DNA of 7,815 nt, taken from contig CAYRZL010000108.1 in NCBI GenBank assembly GCA_964428795.1, positions 1 to 7,815 of the forward strand. Reading direction: 5' to 3'. The stretch comes from CAYRZL01 sp964428795 (GTDB taxonomy: Bacteria > Bacillota > Clostridia > Lachnospirales > Lachnospiraceae). A program made the position numbers and the translations under genes. Below are positions 1 to 5,687 of this stretch, in pieces (position 1 is the first letter of the stretch; each line of letters starts with the position of its first letter). The notes under the pieces are model-generated. The model saw only the letters and a program-made list of their open reading frames with translations. It had not been told where the DNA came from and searched no databases.

Positions 1-52
1 CAGGGCGGATTTGGGACTTTCACCCTTGGGAAACGTGCGCCGCTGGGCGCAC
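1..52 (-). mobile_element. Group II intron 5' end (class C-like), partial
   Basis: Read on the minus strand from 52 downwards, the sequence starts GTGCGCCCAGC, matching the group II intron 5' consensus GUGYG, and about 16 bases further on carries AGGGTGAAAGTCCC, a block typical of domain I in bacterial group II introns. The spacing resembles class C introns such as the Oceanobacillus iheyensis one (recalled from memory, not aligned). The proposed 5' splice site lies 9 nt past the stem of the operon terminator at 62-95, and class C introns are known to insert just downstream of intrinsic terminator hairpins. Only the first 52 nt are in the window, so the reverse transcriptase/maturase, domains V/VI and 3' end cannot be checked. 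A caution is that GTGCGCC can also pair with GGCGCAC (35-52), so a plain GC hairpin is the alternative. Confidence 0.6.
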
Positions 53-61
53 AATCGAAAA

Positions 62-95
62 GGACACTGCCCGTACCTGACTACAGACAGTGTCC
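62..95 (-). terminator. Intrinsic terminator of the oxidoreductase operon
   Basis: On the minus strand an 8-bp perfect stem GGACACTG/CAGTGTCC extends inward through TCTGTA/TACGGG (with G-U pairs) to a 14-bp stem with a 6-nt loop, followed by TTTT. The wobble pairs are only possible in minus-strand RNA, so it faces the operon, whose last gene stops at 123. The U-tract is short (TTTTCGATT), possibly because the intron follows directly. Confidence 0.8.
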
Positions 96-122
96 CTTTC
101 TCTCAACTATTTATTTTAAGAA

Positions 123-671
123 TTATTTCTGGCTTCTTCCGATCTCCAGACCCTTTTCAAATGCTTCTTTGTTCAGCGGAAGCAGTTTTGGTTTCTTGCC
201 AAGCTTATGCTCGATGGTTGACCAGACAACCTCCGGCGGAACAACCTCCGTATAACCAACGTAAACACCAAGCATGATTACATTCAATACTTTTGCATTT
301 CCCATCTCCAGAGCCATCTCCGTAACCGGAGCTTTTACCACTTTTACATCTGTTCTGTCCACTTCGTTCTCATCTACGATGGAGCTGTTGATGAAAAGTG
401 TACCCCCATCCTTCAAGGTCGGCAGGAATTTTGCAAGAGACGGTCCGTTCATAACGATCAGATCGTCCATAACGTCACCCAGAGGCGCACCCACCATTCC
501 GTCAGAAATAACTACGAAACAGTTTGCTGTACCACCACGCTGCTCAGCACCGTATGATGGGAAGAAGGTAACGTTTTTATCTGTGGCATCACATGTAGCA
601 GATGCCAGGAATTTTCCGAGGGTCATAACGCCCTGTCCGCCAAATCCGGCAACACATAAATTTGTTTCCAT
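123..671 (-). CDS. 2-oxoacid:ferredoxin oxidoreductase, gamma subunit
   Basis: Gamma subunit (182 aa) of a heterotetrameric 2-oxoacid:acceptor oxidoreductase (KorC/VorA gamma-domain type), a cytoplasmic subunit that helps bind coenzyme A and completes the catalytic complex. Residues 9-15 read GFGGQGV, the hallmark N-terminal motif of this family. Residues 39-56 carry SYGAEQRGGTANC, another conserved block (SYGPExRGG in relatives). Length is normal for a stand-alone gamma subunit. It is the last gene of the operon, starting 11 nt after the beta stop, with AGGAGG 7 nt before the ATG. It stops with TAA at 123, ahead of the terminator at 62-95. The family is certain; the substrate (2-oxoisovalerate versus 2-oxoglutarate) is inferred from the alpha subunit. 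Confidence 0.93.
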   Translation of the reverse strand: METNLCVAGFGGQGVMTLGKFLASATCDATDKNVTFFPSYGAEQRGGTANCFVVISDGMVGAPLGDVMDDLIVMNGPSLAKFLPTLKDGGTLFINSSIVDENEVDRTDVKVVKAPVTEMALEMGNAKVLNVIMLGVYVGYTEVVPPEVVWSTIEHKLGKKPKLLPLNKEAFEKGLEIGRSQK

Positions 672-678
672 ATCTTCT

Positions 679-685
679 CCTCCTA
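679..685 (-). promoter_or_regulatory. Stop/Shine-Dalgarno overlap, beta-gamma junction
   Basis: Minus strand TAGGAGG: TAG (683-685) ends the beta gene and AGGAGG (679-684) is the gamma ribosome-binding site, 7 nt before its ATG. Terminating ribosomes would sit on the next SD, favouring translational coupling. Confidence 0.8.
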
Positions 686-1420
686 TCTGTCTCTAATTAC
701 GCCAAGCGGGAACTCCGGAAGCATTTTCTGTTCAATATAATCCAGGGCATCCAGCGGTTCAAGACCCCAGTTTGTCGGGCAGCTTGTGACGATCTCCACC
801 ATAGAGAATCCTTTGCCATCGATCTGATTCTGGAACGCTTTCTTGATTGCTTTTTTTGTCTTTATGCAGTTCTGAGGAGTATTGCAGCTGGTACGCTCCA
901 GATATGCGGGAGCGGTAAGCTGATTTAAAATCTCGCACATATGCATTGGATAACCATGCTCCTTTGCGATACGCCCTTTCGGCGCTGTGGATGCCTTCAT
1001 ACCGATCAATGTGGTAGGAGCCATCTGACCACCTGTCATACCGTAGATACCATTGTTGATAAAGATAACTGTAATATTCTCACCGCGGTTTGCAGCAGAT
1101 ACAGACTCTGCCAGACCGATGGAAGCGAAGTCACCGTCACCCTGGTATGTGAAATAAAGTCTGTCCGGGTTGGTTCTCTTCATACCCGTAGCCACTGCGC
1201 AGGCACGCCCATGAGGCGCTGTAATTGTATCATATGCAATGTAATCCATATGCAGACCACAACATCCGATACCTGTGATCAGAACTGCTTTGTCAACAAG
1301 TCCCATCTCATCCAGAGCTTCACCAATCAGTTTAATTACGGTACTATGCATACAGCCAGGGCAGAAACCGGAAACTTTGTCTTCCTGGATTGTCTTTGTT
1401 CGAGAATAAATTTTTTCCAT
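683..1420 (-). CDS. 2-oxoacid:ferredoxin oxidoreductase, beta (TPP-binding) subunit
   Basis: Beta subunit carrying thiamine diphosphate; with the alpha subunit it decarboxylates a 2-oxoacid and forms an acyl-CoA while reducing ferredoxin. Visible motifs (numbered from the upstream ATG at 1426) are FCPGC at 21-25, GDGD at 96-99 and NNGIYGMTGGQ at 124-134, together the TPP/Mg-binding signature, plus SCPTNWG near 215-221, typical of this subunit. The chosen start is ATG at 1420 (MEKIYSR, 245 aa), because the AGGAGG at 1429-1434 lies 8 nt from it but only 2 nt from the ATG at 1426. The gene begins 12 nt after the alpha stop. Methanothermobacter VorA (as recalled) carries beta and gamma as one chain; here they are separate genes. 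Confidence 0.94.
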   Translation of the reverse strand: MEKIYSRTKTIQEDKVSGFCPGCMHSTVIKLIGEALDEMGLVDKAVLITGIGCCGLHMDYIAYDTITAPHGRACAVATGMKRTNPDRLYFTYQGDGDFASIGLAESVSAANRGENITVIFINNGIYGMTGGQMAPTTLIGMKASTAPKGRIAKEHGYPMHMCEILNQLTAPAYLERTSCNTPQNCIKTKKAIKKAFQNQIDGKGFSMVEIVTSCPTNWGLEPLDALDYIEQKMLPEFPLGVIRDR

Positions 1421-1428
1421 TTCCATCC

Positions 1429-1435
1429 CCTCCTA
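1429..1435 (-). promoter_or_regulatory. Stop/Shine-Dalgarno overlap, alpha-beta junction
   Basis: Minus strand TAGGAGG: TAG (1433-1435) ends the alpha gene and AGGAGG (1429-1434) serves the beta gene. Its spacing (8 nt to ATG 1420, 2 nt to ATG 1426) supports the downstream start. Confidence 0.8.
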
Positions 1436-2506
1436 TTTCTCTAAAATTTTGTTTACTGCTTCGATAACAGCTTCACGGCTCATAATGTTGCCGCCGGAGC
1501 ACAGACATGTCTCAAGCGGGCAGCGCATATGTACACCACGGTCAATATCAGCGATTAACTGGGCAGGAATGGACATCTCAACATCAAGAACTGCTTTACA
1601 GATATCGTAGTTAATGTTATTAAACGCCTCATACGGGAATGGGTTTACAGTGATTGCACGGATCAGACCCACTTTTTTGCCCTCTGCACGCATAATATCA
1701 ACAGCAGATTTTCCGATACGGGCGGAAATACCGTAAGCTGCTATCACAACCTCTGCATCCTCTACCATGTAAACCTCTGCTTCCGGTTTCCAGGTAGCAT
1801 ACATAGCTGCCGCATCCTCATTCCACTGCTGCATCTTCTTCGTATCCCACTGGCCCGGCTGGATCCAGGAACGGTTCGCATAATCAAGCTCATGACCGAT
1901 ACATGCCCAGTCCTTTTTGCCCTCTTTGATTGCAGCCACTTCCTCATCGGATTTCATCTCAGGCAGCTCTACCGGCTCCATCATGGTACCGATCACACCG
2001 TCTGCAAGGATCAGAACCGGATTCATATCACGGTCTGCATAATCAAATGCGTTATATGTCATATCCACCGCCTCCTGCACGGTTGACGGGGCCAGAACAA
2101 GCATCTGGAAACCACCGTTGCCGGAAGCCTTAGTAGCCTGAAAATAATCCTGCTGTGCAGGCTGGATCGCTCCAACTCCCGGACCCCCTCGTGAAATATT
2201 TGCATACACTATCGGGATGCGGGCTGCCGCACAGTAAGAGATTCCCTCGCTCTTCAGTGCAATTCCCGGACTGGAAGAAGATGTCATAGACCTGGTTCCT
2301 CCTGCTGCCGCTCCGTAAACCATATTGACGGAAGCAACTTCACTTTCACCCTGTACAAAATTTCCGCCTACTTCCGGCAGCCTTCTGGCAAAGTATTCCG
2401 GAATCTCATTCTGCGGCGTGATCGGATATCCTGCAAAAAAACGACATCCTGCTCTTACTGCTGCCTCAGCGATAGCCTCGCAGCCTTTCATCAAAACTCT
2501 AGCCAT
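1433..2506 (-). CDS. vorB: 2-oxoisovalerate-type ferredoxin oxidoreductase, alpha subunit VorB
   Basis: Alpha subunit (357 aa) of a 2-oxoacid:ferredoxin oxidoreductase, probably acting on branched-chain 2-oxoacids (3-methyl-2-oxobutanoate to isobutyryl-CoA, CO2 and reduced ferredoxin). Residues 26-35 GYPITPQNEI, 53-59 GESEVAS and 75-81 TSSSSPG form the pyrimidine-side TPP domain seen in KorA/VorB/PorA. RGGPGVG at 106-112 followed by IQPAQQDY at 114-121 resembles VorB rather than the RGGPST block of 2-oxoglutarate enzymes. The C-terminal transketolase-like domain follows from about residue 250. The AGGAGG sits 10 nt before the ATG, and the gene starts 14 nt after the ferredoxin stop. In anaerobes the reaction serves amino-acid fermentation or, in reverse, reductive carboxylation of branched acyl-CoAs. 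Substrate choice is inference. Confidence 0.9.
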   Translation of the reverse strand: MARVLMKGCEAIAEAAVRAGCRFFAGYPITPQNEIPEYFARRLPEVGGNFVQGESEVASVNMVYGAAAGGTRSMTSSSSPGIALKSEGISYCAAARIPIVYANISRGGPGVGAIQPAQQDYFQATKASGNGGFQMLVLAPSTVQEAVDMTYNAFDYADRDMNPVLILADGVIGTMMEPVELPEMKSDEEVAAIKEGKKDWACIGHELDYANRSWIQPGQWDTKKMQQWNEDAAAMYATWKPEAEVYMVEDAEVVIAAYGISARIGKSAVDIMRAEGKKVGLIRAITVNPFPYEAFNNINYDICKAVLDVEMSIPAQLIADIDRGVHMRCPLETCLCSGGNIMSREAVIEAVNKILEK

Positions 2507-2516
2507 TTTCCTTCAC

Positions 2517-2523
2517 CCTCCTA
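2517..2523 (-). promoter_or_regulatory. Stop/Shine-Dalgarno overlap, ferredoxin-alpha junction
   Basis: Minus strand TAGGAGG: TAG (2521-2523) ends the ferredoxin gene and AGGAGG (2517-2522) is the vorB ribosome-binding site, 10 nt from its ATG. Confidence 0.78.
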
Positions 2524-2724
2524 CTTGTATACTTCTATCGCGCCATCCGGGCAAATGCGTGCGCACATGCAACAGGCGATACAAGCATCCATGTTTGCTG
2601 GCACTACATACTCGTAACCTTTTGAATTAACTTTTGTTCCTACTTCAAGAACACCCTTCGGACAAAACTTAATACAATACCGGCAACTTTTGCAGCGTTC
2701 TGAAATGATCTCAATTTTTGCCAT
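2521..2724 (-). CDS. 2x[4Fe-4S] ferredoxin subunit of the oxidoreductase
   Basis: Small 67-aa electron-transfer subunit (VorC/KorD type) passing electrons from the TPP site to free ferredoxin. Two complete CxxCxxCxxxCP motifs are visible: Cys 11, 14, 17, 21 and Cys 48, 51, 54, 58, each final Cys followed by Pro, giving two [4Fe-4S] clusters; Cys 52 is extra. It is the first gene of the operon. The start is set at ATG 2724 (MAKIEI): the AGGAGG at 2736-2741 is 11 nt upstream of it, but only 2 nt from an in-frame TTG at 2733, too close to use. Promoter at 2837-2865. Confidence 0.92.
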   Translation of the reverse strand: MAKIEIISERCKSCRYCIKFCPKGVLEVGTKVNSKGYEYVVPANMDACIACCMCARICPDGAIEVYK

Positions 2725-2735
2725 TTTGATCAAAT

Positions 2736-2741
2736 CCTCCT
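2736..2741 (-). promoter_or_regulatory. Shine-Dalgarno deciding the ferredoxin start
   Basis: Perfect AGGAGG on the minus strand. It is 11 nt from ATG 2724, at the long end of normal spacing, and 2 nt from TTG 2733, so it argues for the ATG. Confidence 0.7.
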
Positions 2742-2771
2742 CTCAAAATAAATACTTGATTATATTATTTA

Positions 2772-2802
2772 AACATGAGTCCCGGTCTGCCCGGACCATG
2801 TT
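2772..2802 (-). promoter_or_regulatory. 5'-leader hairpin of the oxidoreductase operon
   Basis: AACATG/CATGTT (6 bp) encloses GTCC/GGAC (4 bp) and GG/CC around a CAGA loop, with one bulge and one G-G mismatch. It lies in the roughly 100-nt leader between promoter and ferredoxin gene. No U-tract follows (TTTAAATAAT), so it is not a standard terminator; it may stabilise the mRNA or be regulatory. No T-box or known riboswitch pattern was recognised. Confidence 0.5.
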
Positions 2803-2836
2803 CAGTGCATCGTAAAAACTCCCTTAATCTATTATT

Positions 2837-2865
2837 ATTTTAGCCCAATCCAATATTTCCTGCAA
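2837..2865 (-). promoter_or_regulatory. Sigma-A-type promoter of the oxidoreductase operon
   Basis: Minus strand -35 TTGCAG (2860-2865), 17-nt spacer, -10 TAAAAT (2837-2842), predicting transcription from about 2830 and a leader of about 100 nt. The -10 matches 5 of 6 and the -35 4 of 6 consensus bases. It lies 20 bp from the MITE's outer target duplication (2886). Confidence 0.65.
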
Positions 2866-2870
2866 TGCAG
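2860..2870. promoter_or_regulatory. Palindrome overlapping the -35 (possible operator)
   Basis: CTGCAATGCAG is a perfect 5-bp inverted repeat around one central base and fully covers the -35 hexamer of the oxidoreductase promoter. Position suggests a repressor or activator site; no regulator is identified, and a palindrome this short can arise by chance. Confidence 0.3.
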
Positions 2871-2893
2871 ATTACGGGTTAAAGAAAGCCTCC

Positions 2894-3036
2894 GTTACTA
2901 TTCAGACAGTACCTGAGCACTTAGCTGCTCAGGTATGTAAGAACGTAATTCAGGTGTGAGCAGGCTCCTTTTGCGAAGCAAAACTTAAAATGAGCCTGTG
3001 AATCGTTACTGAAACGAGGTACGAGTGAACAGTAAC
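2894..3036. mobile_element. 143-bp MITE-like element with 8-bp target duplication
   Basis: The ends are GTTACTATTC (2894-2903) and GAACAGTAAC (3027-3036), inverted with one mismatch; the similarity extends inward to a shared GTACCT, so the terminal repeats are roughly 20 bp and imperfect. Exactly flanking it are perfect direct repeats AAGCCTCC at 2886-2893 and 3037-3044, as expected of a transposase-made 8-bp duplication. There is no coding capacity. Internal hairpins are ACCTGAGCA/TGCTCAGGT (2911-2934), CAGGCTC/GAGCCTG enclosing TTTTGC/GCAAAA, and GTTACTG/CAGTAAC (3005-3036). It looks like a non-autonomous element mobilised in trans; the family of the parent transposase is not identifiable from this sequence. 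It lies directly after the P-loop gene's stop codon and before the oxidoreductase promoter, covering most of the 310-bp gap between these genes. Confidence 0.82.
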
Positions 3037-3043
3037 AAGCCTC

Positions 3044-3769
3044 CTATCCTCTTCCGGGAATCGGCTGACCGTCCGGCATGGTGAGCCACTCATAAGTCAG
3101 ATACAGCCGAATCGGCAAAAGCGGTACGTCACAGGCATCTTTCACTTTCTCATACAGATCTTCCTTCACACAGGCAAAATCCACCGAAATGTAGGGACTG
3201 ACGATCTCAGACATCCGCCTGCAGCCATCTACGAACTCATTTGCTGTCGTTGTTAATCCGTTATTCGGATTATTGATCATATGGATCTGTCCCAGTTCAA
3301 TATGAGACACACCGAGAATCTGTCCCAGCGTATAATCAATGTGTTCTATATTATCCGACCATGGCCGGTATGCATTCAGCACATAATAGACCAACGTATT
3401 TTCCTTGTTCACCTTCGGCGCATAACCGCCGATGGATCTGGCTCCGATATAATCACCGCCAACGTCCATAACGACATAACAACCGTCATCCTTCAGATGC
3501 AGGTTTACACCTCCCACCAGCGTAGGCGCATCCATAAACTGAACCTCATGGTGGAATACAATCCCCATCTGCTCGATTTCTTCCAGCACATCCCTGGAAC
3601 GAAACAGGGGCTTTGTCATATCCATGTCAAAAAAATGTACCGGCTTATCATTCAGCTCCACAAGATATTTTGCAAAATTGATCGCAATCTCACTCTTTCC
3701 GCTTCCGGCCTCTCCCACAAAGATAAAATTTGTTTTTCCCTCAAGATTCAACAAGCTCGTCAATTCCAT
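3044..3769 (-). CDS. P-loop NTPase of unknown function
   Basis: A 241-aa soluble protein with a Walker A motif GEAGSGKS at residues 19-26, a conserved-looking FDMDMTKPLFRSRD block (47-60) and a Walker B-like VVMDVGGD (99-106). The fold is probably SIMIBI/MinD-ParA-like (parallel strand order, MDVGGD reminiscent of the ParA DxGGG region), but the deviant-Walker lysine at the second position (GKGG) is replaced by Glu. No membrane segments or signal peptide are seen. It is transcribed in the same direction as the oxidoreductase operon and now separated from it by the MITE. A role in maturation or cofactor loading of that complex would be guilt by association only. Its SD is weak (GGGAAG about 7 nt before the ATG). 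The stop TAG is followed by GAGG, so the gene also ends in TAGGAGG; the final G of the stop is part of the target duplication. Confidence 0.82.
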   Translation of the reverse strand: MELTSLLNLEGKTNFIFVGEAGSGKSEIAINFAKYLVELNDKPVHFFDMDMTKPLFRSRDVLEEIEQMGIVFHHEVQFMDAPTLVGGVNLHLKDDGCYVVMDVGGDYIGARSIGGYAPKVNKENTLVYYVLNAYRPWSDNIEHIDYTLGQILGVSHIELGQIHMINNPNNGLTTTANEFVDGCRRMSEIVSPYISVDFACVKEDLYEKVKDACDVPLLPIRLYLTYEWLTMPDGQPIPGRG

Positions 3770-3804
3770 TATTTTCTTCCCTTGCCCTTCTCATCAAGAC
3801 AATC

Positions 3805-3830
3805 ATCATATATCATGCAAAATATATGAT
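3805..3830. promoter_or_regulatory. AT-rich inverted repeat in the P-loop gene leader
   Basis: ATCATATAT (3805-3813) and ATATATGAT (3822-3830) form a perfect 9-bp inverted repeat with an 8-nt spacer, about 36 bp upstream of the P-loop gene's ATG. It could be an operator or a leader hairpin. A weak -10-like TATATT lies just upstream of it on the minus strand near 3836-3841; no convincing -35 was found. Confidence 0.4.
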
Positions 3831-3887
3831 ATTTAATATACTAACACGACTGGCACAAAAAAACCAGCCTTTTTGACATATTTTTTC

Positions 3888-3900
3888 ATGATTTAATCAT
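3888..3900. promoter_or_regulatory. 13-nt palindrome upstream of the P-loop gene
   Basis: ATGATTTAATCAT is a perfect 6-bp inverted repeat around one base. It lies between the malQ terminator and the P-loop gene's likely promoter region. Possible protein-binding site; AT-rich and short, so weak evidence. Confidence 0.25.
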
Positions 3901-3915
3901 CTGATTTTTGCATGG

Positions 3916-3946
3916 AAAAAGAGCTGTTCCTCCCGAAACAGCCCTC
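3916..3946 (-). terminator. Intrinsic terminator downstream of malQ
   Basis: On the minus strand GAGGGCTGTT pairs with AACAGCTCTT (10 bp including two G-U pairs; arms 3937-3946 and 3919-3928) around an 8-nt loop, followed by TTT (five T in all from 3920 to 3916). The wobbles favour minus-strand RNA. It lies about 75 nt after the malQ stop and separates malQ from the P-loop gene. Confidence 0.72.
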
Positions 3947-3984
3947 ATTTCTGATCTTCTTCTCTATTATTTTTAATCAAAAGG

Positions 3985-4001
3985 AAGCTCTGCCGGAGCT
4001 T
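3985..4001 (-). terminator. Short hairpin after malQ (first, weaker terminator candidate)
   Basis: AAGCTC/GAGCTT with a 5-nt loop, followed on the minus strand by CCTTTT. It lies 20 nt beyond the malQ stop. The 6-bp stem is weak and the U-run is displaced by two bases, so it may be auxiliary to the hairpin at 3916-3946. Confidence 0.4.
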
Positions 4002-4021
4002 TCTCTCGCATGCCTGGCAGC

Positions 4022-5503
4022 TCAACTGCGCAGTCTGGAGTACAGCGCAGTGTAACCTCTTACTTTCTCCGCAAGTTCTCTCGTAGCTGCTCCCTTTTTC
4101 ATACGCCACTTCCAGTTGGTTCCCGTGGTGGACGGTGTATTCATCCTTGCCTCCGAACCAAGATCAAGCAGATCCTGCATGGTCACGATCGCCATATCCG
4201 ATACGCTCGCCCATATGGCACGCATCATGCCCCAGTTGTATCCCTCTTTTTCATCCAGATGCAGATACTCCTTCGCAAAGGCAACACTCTCCTTTGGCGC
4301 AGTTTCCATCCATCCGAGAATGGTATCGTTATCATGAGTGCCCGTATAAACGACACTGTGGCTCGTATAATTGTGGGGCAGATAATCTCCGTCTTCCCTG
4401 CTGTCAAAAGCAAACTGCATAAGCTTCATGCCAGGATAACCGGACGCCTTCAGCATATCCTTTACATCCTGTGTCAGATATCCCAGATCTTCCACGATAA
4501 TATCCAATTTACCCAGCTTACGCTCCAATGCCCGGAACAGTTCAATACCCGGTCCCTTGCGCCACTCTCCGTTTTTAGCAGTATCATCTTTTGCCGGGAT
4601 CGCATAGTAAGACTCAAATCCCCTGAAATGATCGATCCGCACAATATCAAACATCTCTGCCAGATGTTTTACACGGTTGGTCCACCAGGTATAATCATCC
4701 TTTTTCATATAATCCCAGTCAAACAGCGGATTGCCCCAAAGCTGTCCATCCTCCGAAAAAGCATCCGGCGGAACCCCTGCCACATCTTTCAGATTCAACT
4801 CTTCATCCAGATAAAACTGTTTCGGATCACCCCAGATATCAGAACTGTCAAAGGACACATAAATAGGCACATCCCCGATCAGCTTAATGCCCCTCTCATT
4901 TGCATATTTTCTCAGTTCTCTCCACTGGGCATAAAAAATATACTGGGTCATCATCCAGAATCCCACATCATCCCCGTGACTCTGCCTTATTTCATCCAAA
5001 GCCTTCTCATCTCTCATGCGGTACTTTTCATCCCACTTGTTCCATGGATTTTTTTCATGGATATCTTTGAGCGTCATGTAAAGAGCATAATCCTCCAGCC
5101 AGATGCGATTCTTCTCGCAAAACGCCTGATAATCCCATGGAATCCGGTGTTTGAACCGTGAATATGCCAGACGCAGAACCCGAAACCGGCTGTCAAATAT
5201 CTGCCCGTAGTCTACCTGGGTATCATCCGTTCCCCATGGATAGCTCTCGATCTCTTCCTTTGTCACAAGTCCGTCATAACACAGGTACTCCAGATCAATA
5301 AAATATGGATTTCCCGCATAAGTGGAAAATGACTGATAGGGGGAATCCGCAAACCCGGTCGGACAGGTAGGCAGCACCTGCCACCAGGTCTGTCCTGCAT
5401 CCACCAGAAAATCTACAAACCGTCTTGCCTCATCTCCGATGGTTCCAATTCCATAGGGCGAAGGCAAAGATGTGATATGCATAAGTACACCACTGCTTCT
5501 CAT
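4022..5503 (-). CDS. malQ: 4-alpha-glucanotransferase (amylomaltase, GH77)
   Basis: Cytoplasmic disproportionating enzyme (493 aa, normal GH77 length) that transfers maltosyl or longer alpha-1,4-glucan units between maltodextrins, releasing glucose during starch/glycogen use. The N-terminus SSGVLMHITSLPSPYGIGT (3-21) is the typical amylomaltase opening, and WWQVLP (40-45) and SPYQSFSTYAGNPYFID (54-70) are family blocks. The catalytic nucleophile is Asp 291 in RIDHFRGF, the acid/base Glu 338 in VEDLG, and the stabilising Asp 391 in GTHDND, all intact. GGAGG lies 9 nt before the ATG. It is apparently monocistronic: own promoter region at 5545-5568 and own terminator at 3916-3946. No maltodextrin transporter or phosphorylase is in the window. 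Confidence 0.97.
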   Translation of the reverse strand: MRSSGVLMHITSLPSPYGIGTIGDEARRFVDFLVDAGQTWWQVLPTCPTGFADSPYQSFSTYAGNPYFIDLEYLCYDGLVTKEEIESYPWGTDDTQVDYGQIFDSRFRVLRLAYSRFKHRIPWDYQAFCEKNRIWLEDYALYMTLKDIHEKNPWNKWDEKYRMRDEKALDEIRQSHGDDVGFWMMTQYIFYAQWRELRKYANERGIKLIGDVPIYVSFDSSDIWGDPKQFYLDEELNLKDVAGVPPDAFSEDGQLWGNPLFDWDYMKKDDYTWWTNRVKHLAEMFDIVRIDHFRGFESYYAIPAKDDTAKNGEWRKGPGIELFRALERKLGKLDIIVEDLGYLTQDVKDMLKASGYPGMKLMQFAFDSREDGDYLPHNYTSHSVVYTGTHDNDTILGWMETAPKESVAFAKEYLHLDEKEGYNWGMMRAIWASVSDMAIVTMQDLLDLGSEARMNTPSTTGTNWKWRMKKGAATRELAEKVRGYTALYSRLRS

Positions 5504-5544
5504 TTATCTGTTCCTCCAACGTAACTTTCTAACCAAACATGAAA

Positions 5545-5568
5545 AGTATATCACTTTTTGGCGTGATA
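5545..5568 (-). promoter_or_regulatory. malQ -10 with overlapping inverted repeat (possible operator)
   Basis: On the minus strand TATACT (5545-5550) is a 5/6 -10 hexamer about 40 nt upstream of the malQ ATG; the -35 region 17 nt upstream is only a T-run. TATCAC (5549-5554) and GTGATA (5563-5568) form a perfect 6-bp inverted repeat with an 8-nt spacer that overlaps the -10 and the promoter spacer, a position suited to repression. The binding protein is unknown; a LacI-family maltose regulator would be plausible but none is in the window. Confidence 0.45.
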
Positions 5569-5687
5569 AAAAAGATATTTCTTACTATCCTATGCGGAAT
5601 ACTGTACAGAAACAAGCCCTTTTTTTCGACTTTTTTTAGTTAATATATAGAAATAGAAATGTTTCCGAAAAAAATAAAGTTTTTCTC

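Noticed and set aside
11..277. 88-aa plus-strand frame at the left edge
   Set aside because: It runs through the intron-like sequence, the terminator hairpin and antisense to the gamma subunit; no support as a gene.
2731..2733. TTG start for the ferredoxin gene (three extra residues)
   Set aside because: The Shine-Dalgarno is only 2 nt away; the ATG at 2724 has workable spacing and gives the usual N-terminus.
2742..2830. Riboswitch or T-box in the oxidoreductase leader
   Set aside because: The leader is about 100 nt with one imperfect hairpin; no T-box sequence, specifier loop or terminator/antiterminator pair is visible.
4010..5161. 383-aa open frame on the plus strand opposite malQ
   Set aside because: It is antisense to an intact GH77 gene with all catalytic residues, has no ribosome-binding site worth noting, and its translation shows no recognisable domain.
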